Assembly (NCBI GenBank): GCA_023387335.1
Contig: JAEWIF010000030.1
Coordinates: 1 to 64,000 of the forward strand
DNA length: 64,000 nt
Direction: 5' to 3'
Source: Pseudomonadota bacterium
GTDB lineage: Bacteria > Pseudomonadota > Gammaproteobacteria > Burkholderiales > Burkholderiaceae_C
Positions 35,268 to 46,414 of the stretch are shown one piece after another; position 1 is the stretch's first letter, and each line of letters begins with the position of its first letter. A program made the position numbers and the translations under genes. The notes under the pieces are model-generated. The model had not been told where the DNA came from and did not search any database. It saw nothing but the letters and a program-made list of their open reading frames with translations.

Positions 35268-35723
35268 TCAGTCGCGCTTGCGGCCGTCCATGCTCCAGCC
35301 GCCGGGGCCGAACGCGTGGACGAACAGCAGGCCGCCGACGACGGCGATGTTCTTCCAGAAGGCCTGCGACTGCATCATCTTCTGCGCGTCGGGCACGGCC
35401 CAGAAGTTGTGGAAGATGGGCGTGATCACGGCCACGAAGATGGCCAGGCCCAGCGCGGCCCAGCGGGCCTGCCAGCCGATCAGCAGCAGGATGCCCAGGC
35501 CCAGTTCGATGGCGATGGCCAGCGCGGCGGCCACCTCGGGCAGCGGCACGCCCTTGGACGCGATGTAGCCGGTGACGCCCGCGAAGCCGGCGATCTTGCC
35601 CCAGCCCGCCGGGATGAACAGCCAGGCCAGCAGGACGCGGCCCAGCAGGGTCACGGCGTCCTGCGCGCCCGTGGTGCGGCCGACCGTCGAGGCCCCGTAG
35701 GTGTTGGAAGTGGCTGTGTTCAT
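35268..35723 (-). CDS. DoxX family membrane protein
   Basis: 151 residues with four predicted helices (about 27-45, 62-84, 90-110, 122-142). DoxX signature in LLGRVLLAWLFIPAGWGKIAGF and a C-terminal NNIAVVGGLLFV-like KNIAVVGGLLFVHAFGPG. DoxX proteins are linked to thiosulfate:quinone or related redox complexes; here the neighbours suggest detoxification of electrophiles or quinones. ATG 35723 has GGAGATA seven bases upstream and is preferred to the upstream in-frame start. Confidence 0.88.
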   Translation of the reverse strand: MNTATSNTYGASTVGRTTGAQDAVTLLGRVLLAWLFIPAGWGKIAGFAGVTGYIASKGVPLPEVAAALAIAIELGLGILLLIGWQARWAALGLAIFVAVITPIFHNFWAVPDAQKMMQSQAFWKNIAVVGGLLFVHAFGPGGWSMDGRKRD

Positions 35724-35797
35724 CGGTATCTCCATTCGAATGTGTGTAGAGAAAAGGTTGGAAAAAGGTGAGACCTTCGGGTTCCCCGTCGTACGGC

Positions 35798-36499
35798 TCA
35801 GGGCTCCAGGTCGAACACCAGCACCTCGGCGCCGCGCCCCTTGCGCAGCCGGACCGTGGTCTCGTCGTCGAGCAGGGCCGCGTCGCCACCCTTGAGCTCG
35901 CGGCCGTTGACCTCGAGCTCGCCGCGCACCAGGTGCACGTAGCCCTTGCGGCCGCTGGCCAGTTGCAGGTCGGCAGCTTCCTCGCCGTCGAACAGGCCCG
36001 CGTACAGCCGGGCATCCGCGTGGATCTTCACCGAGCCTTCGGCCGAATCGGGCGAAGCGACCAGGCGCAGGCGGCCGCGCTTGTCGGCTTCCTCGAAGGT
36101 CTTCTGCTCGTAGCTGGGCGGGATGCCGCGCTGGTTGGGCTCGATCCAGATCTGCAGGAAGTGCGTGGTCTGCTCGGGCGCATGGTTGAACTCGCTGTGC
36201 TGCACGCCGGTGCCGGCGCTCATCCGCTGCACGTCGCCGGGCGGGATGCCCTTGACGTTGCCCATGCTGTCCTTGTGCGCCAGGTTGCCCTGCAGCACGT
36301 AGCTGATGATCTCCATGTCGCGGTGCCCGTGGGTGCCGAAGCCGGTGCCGGCGGCGATCCGGTCCTCGTTGATCACGCGCAGGTTACCCCAGCCCATGTG
36401 CTCCGGATCGTAGTAGTTGGCGAACGAGAAGCTGTGGTACGAGTCGAGCCAGCCGTGGTCGGCATGGCCGCGTTCCTGGGACTTGCGAAGCGTCAGCAT
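35798..36499 (-). CDS. Pirin family protein, YhaK-like
   Basis: 233 residues. Cupin metal block THGHRDMEIISYVLQGNLAHKDSMGN, then RMSAGTGVQHSEFNHA. Shorter than the other pirin in the cluster and closer to YhaK, a reactive-oxygen-labile cytosolic bicupin. First gene of the minus-strand unit; GGAGCCCGACC precedes the ATG. It is divergent from the LysR gene with 108 bp between. Confidence 0.92.
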   Translation of the reverse strand: MLTLRKSQERGHADHGWLDSYHSFSFANYYDPEHMGWGNLRVINEDRIAAGTGFGTHGHRDMEIISYVLQGNLAHKDSMGNVKGIPPGDVQRMSAGTGVQHSEFNHAPEQTTHFLQIWIEPNQRGIPPSYEQKTFEEADKRGRLRLVASPDSAEGSVKIHADARLYAGLFDGEEAADLQLASGRKGYVHLVRGELEVNGRELKGGDAALLDDETTVRLRKGRGAEVLVFDLEP

Positions 36500-36585
36500 G
36501 GTCGGGCTCCTTGGGTTTCGTCTGCGATGAAGCCAATGTAGGTGCCGGGCATGCGGTCGGGCAGCAGCGGGCTTTGATGGCATCA

Positions 36586-36600
36586 TTCAAAAAAATTGAA
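36586..36600. promoter_or_regulatory. LysR-type operator candidate
   Basis: TTCAA-N5-TTGAA, a perfect 15-bp T-N11-A palindrome, lies 8 bp before the LysR ATG in the divergent intergenic region. A second, overlapping half pair TTTGA/TCAAA starts at 36573. Position suits autoregulation plus control of the pirin-doxX-wrbA unit. Confidence 0.55.
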
Positions 36601-36607
36601 CGAAGCC

Positions 36608-37558
36608 ATGCCCACCCACCGCGAAGTCCTGACGCCCGACGCCCTGGCCCTGCTGCAGACGGTCGCCCAGGCCGGCAGCTTCGCGGGCGCCGCGCGCGAG
36701 CTCGGCCTGGTGCCCAGCGCCGTCACCTACCGCGTGCGCCAGATCGAGGACGCGCTCGACGCCCTGCTGTTCGACCGCGCCTCGCGCCAGGCGCGCCTGA
36801 CCGACGCGGGCGCCGAGCTTCTGCGCGAAGGCGAGCGGCTGCTGGGCGAGGTCGACGCGGTAGCCAGCCGGGTGCACCGCGTGGCCACCGGCTGGGAATC
36901 GCAGCTGACGATCGCGGTCGACGTCATCGTGTCCTGCGCCACCGTGATGGAGCTGGCCAATGCCTTCTTCGAGGTGGCGCCCCACACCCGGCTGCGCCTG
37001 CGCGACGAGGCGCTGTCCGGCACGCTGGCGGCCATCACCTCGGGCGGCGCCGACCTGGCGATCGGCGTGTCGGCCTTCGAGCACGGCAACGTGCCCGGCC
37101 TGAACGCGCGTCCGCTCGGCGAGGTGGATTTCGTGTTCGCGGTCGCGCCCCACCATCCGCTGGCGTCCGAGGCCGAACCGGTCCGCGACGAGGTGATGCA
37201 GAAGCACCGCGCGGTGGCGGTCGCCGATTCGGTGCAGCGCGGCAACGGCCTCACCCTGGGCCTGCTCGCGGGCCAGGACGTGTTCACCGTGCCGACCATG
37301 GCCGCCAAGCTCGATGCGCAGCTGCGGGGCCTGGGCGCCGGTTTCCTGCCCGAGCCGATGGCGCGCCCCTTCATCGAGACCGGGCGCCTGGTCGCCCGCC
37401 GCGTGCAGCGGCCGCCGCGCATCGTGCGCGCCAGCTACGCCTGGCGCGAACCCGGCGCGCTCGGCCCCGGCCGCGGCCTGCAATGGTGGCTGCAGCAGCT
37501 GGAGAGCCCGGCCACGCGCAAGGCCCTGCTGGACCGCCACGGCAGCCTGCACAGCTGA
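36608..37558 (+). CDS. LysR family transcriptional regulator
   Basis: 316 residues. Winged HTH at about 10-67 (ALALLQTVAQAGSFAGAARELGLVPSAVTYRVRQIEDAL) and a LysR substrate domain from about 95. The effector is unknown. Start ATG 36608; an in-frame TTG twelve bases upstream would lie inside the palindromic operator. Divergent orientation to the pirin/DoxX/WrbA-like genes makes these the likely targets. Confidence 0.93.
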   Translation: MPTHREVLTPDALALLQTVAQAGSFAGAARELGLVPSAVTYRVRQIEDALDALLFDRASRQARLTDAGAELLREGERLLGEVDAVASRVHRVATGWESQLTIAVDVIVSCATVMELANAFFEVAPHTRLRLRDEALSGTLAAITSGGADLAIGVSAFEHGNVPGLNARPLGEVDFVFAVAPHHPLASEAEPVRDEVMQKHRAVAVADSVQRGNGLTLGLLAGQDVFTVPTMAAKLDAQLRGLGAGFLPEPMARPFIETGRLVARRVQRPPRIVRASYAWREPGALGPGRGLQWWLQQLESPATRKALLDRHGSLHS

Positions 37559-37565
37559 TGCCACA

Positions 37566-38648
37566 ATGCCCGCGATGCCCAACACCGCCCGCGCGACGCC
37601 TTCTTCCCCACCCCGCCGCTACGCGGTCGTCGGCGCCGGCCTTGCCGGCATCACCTGCGCGCGGACGCTGAAGCAGGCCGGCCACGAGGTCCTGCTGCTG
37701 GAAAAGGCCGGCACCGTCGGTGGCCGCATGACCAGCCGGCAGAGCGCGGTCGGCAGCTTCGACGCCGGCGCCCAGTACTTCACCGTGCGCGACGCCCGCT
37801 TCCAGCGCGCGCTGGACACGGCGCCCGAAGCCTTCCAGCGCTGGTCCGCCAACGCCGTGCGCGTGCTGGACCCGCTCGGCCGGGTGGCCGAAGCCGCCCT
37901 GCCGCGCCCCGAGGCGCACTGGGTCGGCGCGCCGTCCATGGACACGCTGGCGCGCCAGTGGGCGCAGCCCCTCATCGCCGACGGCCGGGTGGAACTGGAC
38001 ACCGTGGTCGATCGCCTGGAGCCCGACGCGCTGGATGCGCGCAAGTGGCAGCTGCGCACCCTCGGCCCGCAGGACGGCGCGGTGCACGTGCACTCGGGCT
38101 TCGACTCCGTGGTGCTCGCCATCCCCGCGGCGCAGGCTTCCACGCTGCTGGAGCGCTCGCGCACGGCGCCGGCTTTCGTTCAGCGCCTGCGCACCGTCGA
38201 CATCGCGCCGTGCTGGACGCTGATGCTCGCCTTCCCGCAGGCGCTGCAACCGGGCCTGTCGCACCTCGGCCCGCAATGGAACGCGGCGCTCAGCACGCAC
38301 CACCGCATCGCCTGGCTGGCGCGCGAGTCGTCCAAGCCGGGCCGCGGCCCGGTGGAGCGCTGGACGGTGCAGGCCAGCCCGGCCTGGTCGGCCGAGCACC
38401 TGGGCGACGACGAACAGCGCATCGAGGCCAAGCTGCTCAAGGCCTTCGCCGAGGTCACCGGCATCCGCGCGCAGCCCGCCCACACCGAGGTGCGGCGCTG
38501 GCGCTACGCCAAGACGCTGGCGCCGCTGGGCCGCTCGCACCTGTGGGATGCGCAGATCGGCCTGGGCCTGTGCGGCGACTGGTGCCTGGGGCACCGCGTC
38601 GAGGATGCCTTCGTCTCGGGGCTCGAGCTGGCGCTGGCCGCGGCCTGA
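37566..38648 (+). CDS. FAD-dependent oxidoreductase (renalase/amine oxidase-like)
   Basis: 360 residues. Dinucleotide fold VVGAGLAGITCARTLKQAGHEVLLLEKAGTVGGRM at about 19-53, then DAGAQYFTVRD, and a C-terminal FAD site IGLCGDWCLGHRVEDAFVSG-like GLGLCGDWCLG. This is the short renalase-like NAD(P)/FAD group of unknown substrate. Two start ATGs (37566, 37575) are possible. gluQ begins 8 bp after its stop. Confidence 0.87.
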   Translation: MPAMPNTARATPSSPPRRYAVVGAGLAGITCARTLKQAGHEVLLLEKAGTVGGRMTSRQSAVGSFDAGAQYFTVRDARFQRALDTAPEAFQRWSANAVRVLDPLGRVAEAALPRPEAHWVGAPSMDTLARQWAQPLIADGRVELDTVVDRLEPDALDARKWQLRTLGPQDGAVHVHSGFDSVVLAIPAAQASTLLERSRTAPAFVQRLRTVDIAPCWTLMLAFPQALQPGLSHLGPQWNAALSTHHRIAWLARESSKPGRGPVERWTVQASPAWSAEHLGDDEQRIEAKLLKAFAEVTGIRAQPAHTEVRRWRYAKTLAPLGRSHLWDAQIGLGLCGDWCLGHRVEDAFVSGLELALAAA

Positions 38649-38656
38649 GTCGACCC

Positions 38657-39541
38657 ATGAGCGGCGGTGCCTACCGCGGGCGCTTCGCGCCGTCCCCCAC
38701 CGGTCCCCTCCATGCCGGCTCGCTGGTCGCGGCGCTGGCCAGCTGGCTCGACGCGCGGCGGCACGGCGGAACCTGGCTGGTGCGCATCGAGGACGTGGAC
38801 ACGCCGCGCTGCGTGCCGGGCGCGGACCGGCTGATCCTCGGGCAGCTGGAACGCTGCGGCCTCGTGGCCGATCAACCGCCGCTGTGGCAATCGACGCGCG
38901 GCGACGCCTACCAGGCCGCGCTGGACCGGCTGGTCGTCCAAGGCCTGGCCTATCCCTGCGCGTGCTCGCGCAAGGACATCGAGGCCGCGCTCGCCGCGCA
39001 AGGCCGGCCCCGCGTCCGCGGCCAGGAGGCGCCCTACCCCGGCACCTGCCGCGACGGCCTGCACGGGCGGCCCGCGCGCGCGTGGCGGTTCCGCGTTCCC
39101 GACGGCCTGGTGCAGTGGCACGACCGGCGCCTGGGCGACCAGCGGCAGGACGTGGCGCGCGAGGTCGGCGACTTCGTGCTGCGGCGCGCCGACGGGTTGT
39201 GGGCCTACCAGCTCGCGGTGGTGGTGGACGACGCCGACCAGGGCATCACCCACGTGGTGCGCGGCGAGGACCTGGCCGACAACACCGCCCGGCAACTGCT
39301 GCTGCAGCGCGCGCTGGGCATGCCGTCGCCGGCCTGGCTGCACACGCCGCTGGTGCTGGGCGCCAACGGCGAGAAGCTGTCCAAGCAGAACGGCGCGCAG
39401 GAACTCGACCTGGCCGATCCGCTGTCGGCGCTGAACGACGCCGCCGCGGCACTCGGCCTGCCGGCGCAAAAAGGACCGGTCGTGAAGGCGCTCGCGGCGT
39501 GGATCACGCACTGGCCCTTTTTACAATCCACGGGTGTCTGA
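38657..39541 (+). CDS. gluQ: Glutamyl-Q tRNA(Asp) synthetase
   Basis: 294 residues, a truncated class I glutamyl-tRNA synthetase without anticodon domain. HIGH-type motif FAPSPTGPLHAGSL, zinc cluster beginning CACSRKDIE with a later CRDG, and KMSKS variant KLSKQNG. It attaches glutamate to queuosine at position 34 of tRNA(Asp). Also known as gluQRS/yadB. It overlaps trmB by 8 bp. Confidence 0.94.
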   Translation: MSGGAYRGRFAPSPTGPLHAGSLVAALASWLDARRHGGTWLVRIEDVDTPRCVPGADRLILGQLERCGLVADQPPLWQSTRGDAYQAALDRLVVQGLAYPCACSRKDIEAALAAQGRPRVRGQEAPYPGTCRDGLHGRPARAWRFRVPDGLVQWHDRRLGDQRQDVAREVGDFVLRRADGLWAYQLAVVVDDADQGITHVVRGEDLADNTARQLLLQRALGMPSPAWLHTPLVLGANGEKLSKQNGAQELDLADPLSALNDAAAALGLPAQKGPVVKALAAWITHWPFLQSTGV

Positions 39542-40268
39542 ACCCGGCGATCCCCATGACAAGCCCGCCGGCGCGCCCGAGGGCGTGCCGTTTCCCCGCG
39601 CCATCCGCAGTTTCGTGCGGCGCGCCGGCCGCACCACCGTCGGCCAGGCCCGCGCCTTCGAGCAGCTCGGCCCGCAGTTCCTGGTCCCCTACCGCGCCGA
39701 ACCGCTGGACCTCGTGGCCGCCTTCGGCCGCGAGGCGCCCACGATCCTGGAGATCGGCTTCGGCATGGGCGACGCCACGGCCCACATCGCGGCGCTGATG
39801 CCGGAGAAGAATTTCCTGTGCTGCGAGGTGCACGAGCCGGGCGTGGGCGCCCTGCTCAAGCGCATCGGCGAAGGGAACCTGCGGAACATCCGCATCGTGG
39901 CGCACGACGCGGTCGAAGTGCTGGACCACATGCTGCGCCCCGCCTCACTCGATGGCGTGCACGTGTTCTTCCCCGACCCGTGGCACAAGCTGCGCCACCA
40001 CAAGCGCCGCCTGCTCCAGCCGCCGCTGGTGGCGAAACTCGCCGACCGCCTGCGTCCCGGCGGCTACCTGCACTGCGCCACCGACTGGGAACCGTACGCC
40101 CAGCAGATGCTCGAAGTACTGGGCGCCGAGCCGCGGCTTCGCAACACTGCCGAAGGCTTCGCGCCCCGCCCCGACTACCGGCCGCTCACCAAGTTCGAGA
40201 ACCGCGGCCTGCGCCTGGGGCACGGCGTGTGGGACGTGGTGTTCGCGCGGACCACGGCCACCGCGTGA
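39534..40268 (+). CDS. trmB: tRNA (guanine(46)-N7)-methyltransferase
   Basis: 244 residues. SAM-binding motif ILEIGFGMGDATAH and the family motif VFFPDPWHKLRHHKRRLLQ. Methylates G46 in the variable loop of tRNAs. The start is GTG 39534, inside the last codons of gluQ, so the two tRNA-modification genes are coupled. Confidence 0.95.
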   Translation: MSEPGDPHDKPAGAPEGVPFPRAIRSFVRRAGRTTVGQARAFEQLGPQFLVPYRAEPLDLVAAFGREAPTILEIGFGMGDATAHIAALMPEKNFLCCEVHEPGVGALLKRIGEGNLRNIRIVAHDAVEVLDHMLRPASLDGVHVFFPDPWHKLRHHKRRLLQPPLVAKLADRLRPGGYLHCATDWEPYAQQMLEVLGAEPRLRNTAEGFAPRPDYRPLTKFENRGLRLGHGVWDVVFARTTATA

Positions 40269-40323
40269 GCGGTGGCATCGGACTTGCTCAATTTCTGGAT
40301 CTGAGGACGAGGAGGATTTCCCC

Positions 40324-41457
40324 ATGAAGAACGCTCGACGGCGGGTATTGGCGGCGCTCGCCGCGGCGGCGGTGCTTCCGTCCGTGGTGCATGCCCAGGC
40401 GCGCGGTTCGCGCAGGATCGTGCTGGGCCAGTCGGTGCCGCTCACCGGCGCGGGCGACCAGATCGGCCTGGCCTTCGCGGCCGGCTCCAAGCTGTATTTC
40501 GACGCCTTCAACAGCGCGAAGAACAACCCCGGCTGGACCTTCGAGCTGCGCCAGGTGGACGACAGCTACGACCCGGCCAAGGCCGCGACCAACGCGAAGA
40601 AGCTGCTGGCCGACGGCGCCGACCTGCTGTTCGGATTCGTCGGCACCGGCAGCGCCGAAGCCGCCGCCGCGGTCGCCAGGCAGGAAGGCACGGTGCTGTT
40701 CGCGCCCTTCGCCGCTTCCGACTCGCTGCGCGATCCGTCCGTCTCGCACGTCTTCCACGTGCGCCCCAGCCTGGCCGACGAGGCCTTCAAGATGGTGCGG
40801 CACTGCGCCACGCTCGGGCAGAACCGCATCGCGGTGCTGGCCGAGGACGACGCCATGGGCCGCGCGGGCCTGGCGGCGGTGCAGCAGGCGATCCAGGAGT
40901 TGAAGCTGCCGCCGCTGGTGGGCTCGGCGTTCGTGCCGGTCAACAGCGACAAGGTCGATGCCGCGGTGGCGCAGCTGGCCAAGCTGCAGCCGCACGCCAT
41001 CATCCAGGTCTCGCTGTTCCACTCCACGGCCTCGTTCATCCGCAAGATGCGCAAGACGGGCTACGTGGGCGCCTTCATGAACTTCTCGGTGGTGGGCATC
41101 GATCCGCTCTACACCGAGCTGGGCAAGGAGATCGGCGGCGTGGTCATCTCGCAGGTCGTGCCCTCGCCGCGCAGCTCGGCCACGCCCATCGTCAAGGAAT
41201 ACCTGACGGCCATCGACAACTCGGACCAGACGGCGTCGTACGAAGGCCTGGAAGGCTTCATCGCGGCCAAGGCGCTGAACGAAGCCGTGCGCCGCGCGGG
41301 GCGCAACCTCGACAAGGCCGGCCTGCAGAAGGCCATGGCCGGCATGAGCGACTACGACGTCGGCGGCTTCCGCATCAACCTGCGCGCGGGCGTGCGCGAT
41401 TCGGTGCGATCGATCGACCTGGTGACGATCACGGCGGACGGGAAGGTCGTTCGCTAG
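40324..41457 (+). CDS. ABC transporter substrate-binding protein, branched-chain amino acid (LivK) type
   Basis: 377 residues. Signal peptide (1-24, ending VVHAQA), then a two-lobed periplasmic-binding fold of the Leu/Ile/Val class: IVLGQSVPLTGAGDQIG, NAKKLLADGADLLFGFVGTGSAEA, and DYDVGGFRINL at the end. A GAGGAGGA site lies 8 bases before ATG. No permease or ATPase gene is adjacent, so it is an orphan that must join a transporter coded elsewhere, or serve as a sensor. Ligand unknown. Confidence 0.9.
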   Translation: MKNARRRVLAALAAAAVLPSVVHAQARGSRRIVLGQSVPLTGAGDQIGLAFAAGSKLYFDAFNSAKNNPGWTFELRQVDDSYDPAKAATNAKKLLADGADLLFGFVGTGSAEAAAAVARQEGTVLFAPFAASDSLRDPSVSHVFHVRPSLADEAFKMVRHCATLGQNRIAVLAEDDAMGRAGLAAVQQAIQELKLPPLVGSAFVPVNSDKVDAAVAQLAKLQPHAIIQVSLFHSTASFIRKMRKTGYVGAFMNFSVVGIDPLYTELGKEIGGVVISQVVPSPRSSATPIVKEYLTAIDNSDQTASYEGLEGFIAAKALNEAVRRAGRNLDKAGLQKAMAGMSDYDVGGFRINLRAGVRDSVRSIDLVTITADGKVVR

Positions 41458-41469
41458 AACCGACCCGCG

Positions 41470-41973
41470 TCACTCCAGCTTGCGGTCCTCCCGCTTGGCC
41501 TTCTCCATCGCTTCCGGCTCCAGCTCCTCGGCCGAGCGGTTCAGGTGGATGAAGATGCCCCAGGCGGTCAGCAGCAGGCCGGTGGCGCCCACCAGCGCCG
41601 CGGCGTAGACCAGCTGCGAGAGGTCCTCGCGGATCGCCTTGAAGGTGGCGACCAGGCCTTCGATGGCCAGCGCCACCACCACGACCACCAGGAAGCGCGA
41701 GGAGAAGCGCCGCACGCGCGTCGGGGCGCTCATGTGGGCGTCGCGCACGATCTCCTCCTCGGCGATGGTCTGCGCGATCTGCAGCGCCACCACGGCCGCC
41801 GCCAGCAGGCCCAGGGCCTCGATCACTATCAGCGCGACGTGCGGCTCGAAGCCATCGTTGAGCGCACCGGCGCCGAGGCGGATGGCGGTGATGACTAGCA
41901 CGATCGCCGCGCTGGCGAACAGGAACGCGACCAGCGCATGGATCGCCGCGAAGAAGCGCCCGAGGATGTGCAT
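41470..41973 (-). CDS. Small multi-pass membrane protein, unknown function
   Basis: 167 residues with about four membrane helices (near 8-30, 42-65, 87-110 and 122-142), a charged loop EEEIVRDAHMSAPTRVRRFSSR between helices 2 and 3, and a Glu/Lys-rich cytosolic tail. I do not recognise the family. Start ATG 41973; no strong ribosome site. It follows the transglutaminase gene on the same strand by 44 bp but need not belong to it. Confidence 0.75.
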   Translation of the reverse strand: MHILGRFFAAIHALVAFLFASAAIVLVITAIRLGAGALNDGFEPHVALIVIEALGLLAAAVVALQIAQTIAEEEIVRDAHMSAPTRVRRFSSRFLVVVVVALAIEGLVATFKAIREDLSQLVYAAALVGATGLLLTAWGIFIHLNRSAEELEPEAMEKAKREDRKLE

Positions 41974-42017
41974 CACGCGGCCGAGGTTACCCCGGCCCGG
42001 GCCCGCGTGGGGCCGCC

Positions 42018-43118
42018 CTAGCTCAACCGGGCCAGTTCGCGCGAGGCGATGCGGTAGCGGAAATCGTCCGGCGCGTAGGAATCGAAGCGGCCCTGCTGGT
42101 CCTCCGCCACCGGGTACATCAGGAAGCCCAACCGTCCGAGCCTGGAGCCCGGCAGCGCGACATCGTGCGCCGTGTTGTAGGCGACCCAGTTGCCTTCCCA
42201 GCTGCCGAAGAGTCCGCGATAGACGGGCGCGACGACCGGATGGCGCACATCCTTGATCCACTCGCCGGTTTCCTGGCGCATCACCTTGCTGACGTCGGCC
42301 GGGTCCATCGCGACCCATCCGTGCGCCTGCAGGAACACCTCGGCGCGGCAGTGCTGCGCGGCTTTCAGGTTGGCCGGGTTGCTGCCGAGTTCGCGGTAGC
42401 CGAAGGCCGAAGGACCCAGGCGCAGGCCGTACACGTCGCGCGCCGGCACGCCCACCGATCGGCACAGGCCGACGAACAGCGCGTTGAGGTCGGCGCACTT
42501 GCCGCCCAGGTCGCCGCTTTCCAGCATGGTGCGGATGTCGCCTTCGCCGCAGCCGCGCACCTCGGGCTCGCGCCAGGCGTTGGCCACGATCCAGTCGTAC
42601 AGGCGGCGGGCCTTGGCGACGTCGGTCCGCGCATCGCCGATGGCCTTGCGCGCGGTGTCGCGCACGATGCCGTCCGTGGGGATCAGGGCCGTGGGTCGCA
42701 GCGCGTGCGCCAGCACCGCCGGGTCTTCGCGCACGGGCGTCTTCGAGGACCAGTCCACCGAGCGGTCCCGCGTGCGCACGCGCGTGGTGAGTTCGACGAA
42801 GGGCTGCTGTTCGGCGGCGTCGAACTTCACGTGCAGCATGCGCGCGCCGTCCACGCCGTCGGACACGCGCTCGGCGCTGCCGTTGGTGCGGATGCGGCTT
42901 TCCAGCGATTGCTGCCAGCCGGTGTCGACCGAGGGGATCGGCACCCAGACCTGGGGCGCGCCCTGGGCCAGCGCCGGTTCGACCAGCGTGGTCACCTCGA
43001 ACGTGCGCCAGCCGTCGGGACTGGGCGCGAACCGGCGAGCTTGCGACTGCGCCAGCGAAGGAAGTGGCGCCAGGGCCGCCGCGGCGGCAGCGGCGAGAAC
43101 GTCGCGTCTCGTGTTCAT
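42018..43118 (-). CDS. Secreted transglutaminase-like cysteine protease domain protein
   Basis: 366 residues. Tat-like or Sec signal peptide with twin arginines (MNTRRDVLAAAAAAALAPLPSLAQ). The transglutaminase-like core has a catalytic triad: Cys208 in GGKCADLNALFVGLCR, His256 in AQHCRAEVFLQ, and Asp near 272 in AMDPADVS. Such proteins are usually peptidases or amidases of the envelope. Its ATG overlaps the stop of the tlpA-like gene, so a redox partner may keep its cysteine reduced; that is inference. Confidence 0.86.
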   Translation of the reverse strand: MNTRRDVLAAAAAAALAPLPSLAQSQARRFAPSPDGWRTFEVTTLVEPALAQGAPQVWVPIPSVDTGWQQSLESRIRTNGSAERVSDGVDGARMLHVKFDAAEQQPFVELTTRVRTRDRSVDWSSKTPVREDPAVLAHALRPTALIPTDGIVRDTARKAIGDARTDVAKARRLYDWIVANAWREPEVRGCGEGDIRTMLESGDLGGKCADLNALFVGLCRSVGVPARDVYGLRLGPSAFGYRELGSNPANLKAAQHCRAEVFLQAHGWVAMDPADVSKVMRQETGEWIKDVRHPVVAPVYRGLFGSWEGNWVAYNTAHDVALPGSRLGRLGFLMYPVAEDQQGRFDSYAPDDFRYRIASRELARLS

Positions 43119-43620
43119 GTCGATCTCACGGAAGTGGAGGTCCAGAGGCTCTCGACCAGGCGCGCGGCCTCGGCGCCGCTCCAGTCGAATTCGCCGCGCA
43201 CGCGCCAGCGCGCACGGCCGCCGGCGTCGAAGCCCACGGTGGTCGGGAAGATCTTCACGCCCCAGGCCGCGGCACCCTCGCCCGACGCATCCATCACCAC
43301 CGGATGCGACCAGTTGGATTCGCGCATGTAGCGCTGCACGGTGGAGGTGCGTTCCTTGAAGTTGACCAGTTGCAGCGCGAGCCGGTCGCCGTAGAACACC
43401 GGCAGGTCCAGCAGCAGCGGCATCTCGGCCCGGCACGGCGGGCACCAGGTGGCCCAGAAGTTGACGATGGTGGCGCGGCCGGCGGCCGGAACCACCACCT
43501 TGCCGCCGTCCAGGTCCAGCGCGTTGAAGGACGCGAGCCCCTCCGGCGCCTTGTCGATCTGCGCCGCGCGCGCCGCGGGCAGCGCGGCCGCGAGGCCGGC
43601 GCCCAGCAGCAGCCGCCGCG

Positions 43621-43642
<22 letters not shown>
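43115..43642 (-). CDS. TlpA-like thiol-disulfide oxidoreductase
   Basis: 175 residues. Signal sequence with a TRRLLLGAG pattern (1-26), then a thioredoxin fold with active site Trp-Cys67-Pro-Pro-Cys70 in NFWATWCPPCRAEMP and cis-Pro region KIFPTTVGFD. Predicted periplasmic reductant. The start ATG 43642 lies 22 bp inside the end of alaS, an unusually long overlap for unrelated functions; no other in-frame start codon gives an intact signal peptide. Confidence 0.87.
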
Positions 43643-46248
<2,606 letters not shown>

Positions 46249-46414
46249 GGTGCTGGGCCGGCGAAAAAGGCGCGGCGGGGGGCTGGACGCCGCTGTCGCG
46301 AGACTGCGCGCGGCGAAGCCGTCGATTATAGGTTTGCCCCCCTTCCAGCCCGGCCGTGCCGCCTGCAAGCCACCACGCCGGCGAGCACAATCGGCGCACC
46401 TCCCGGAGAACACG

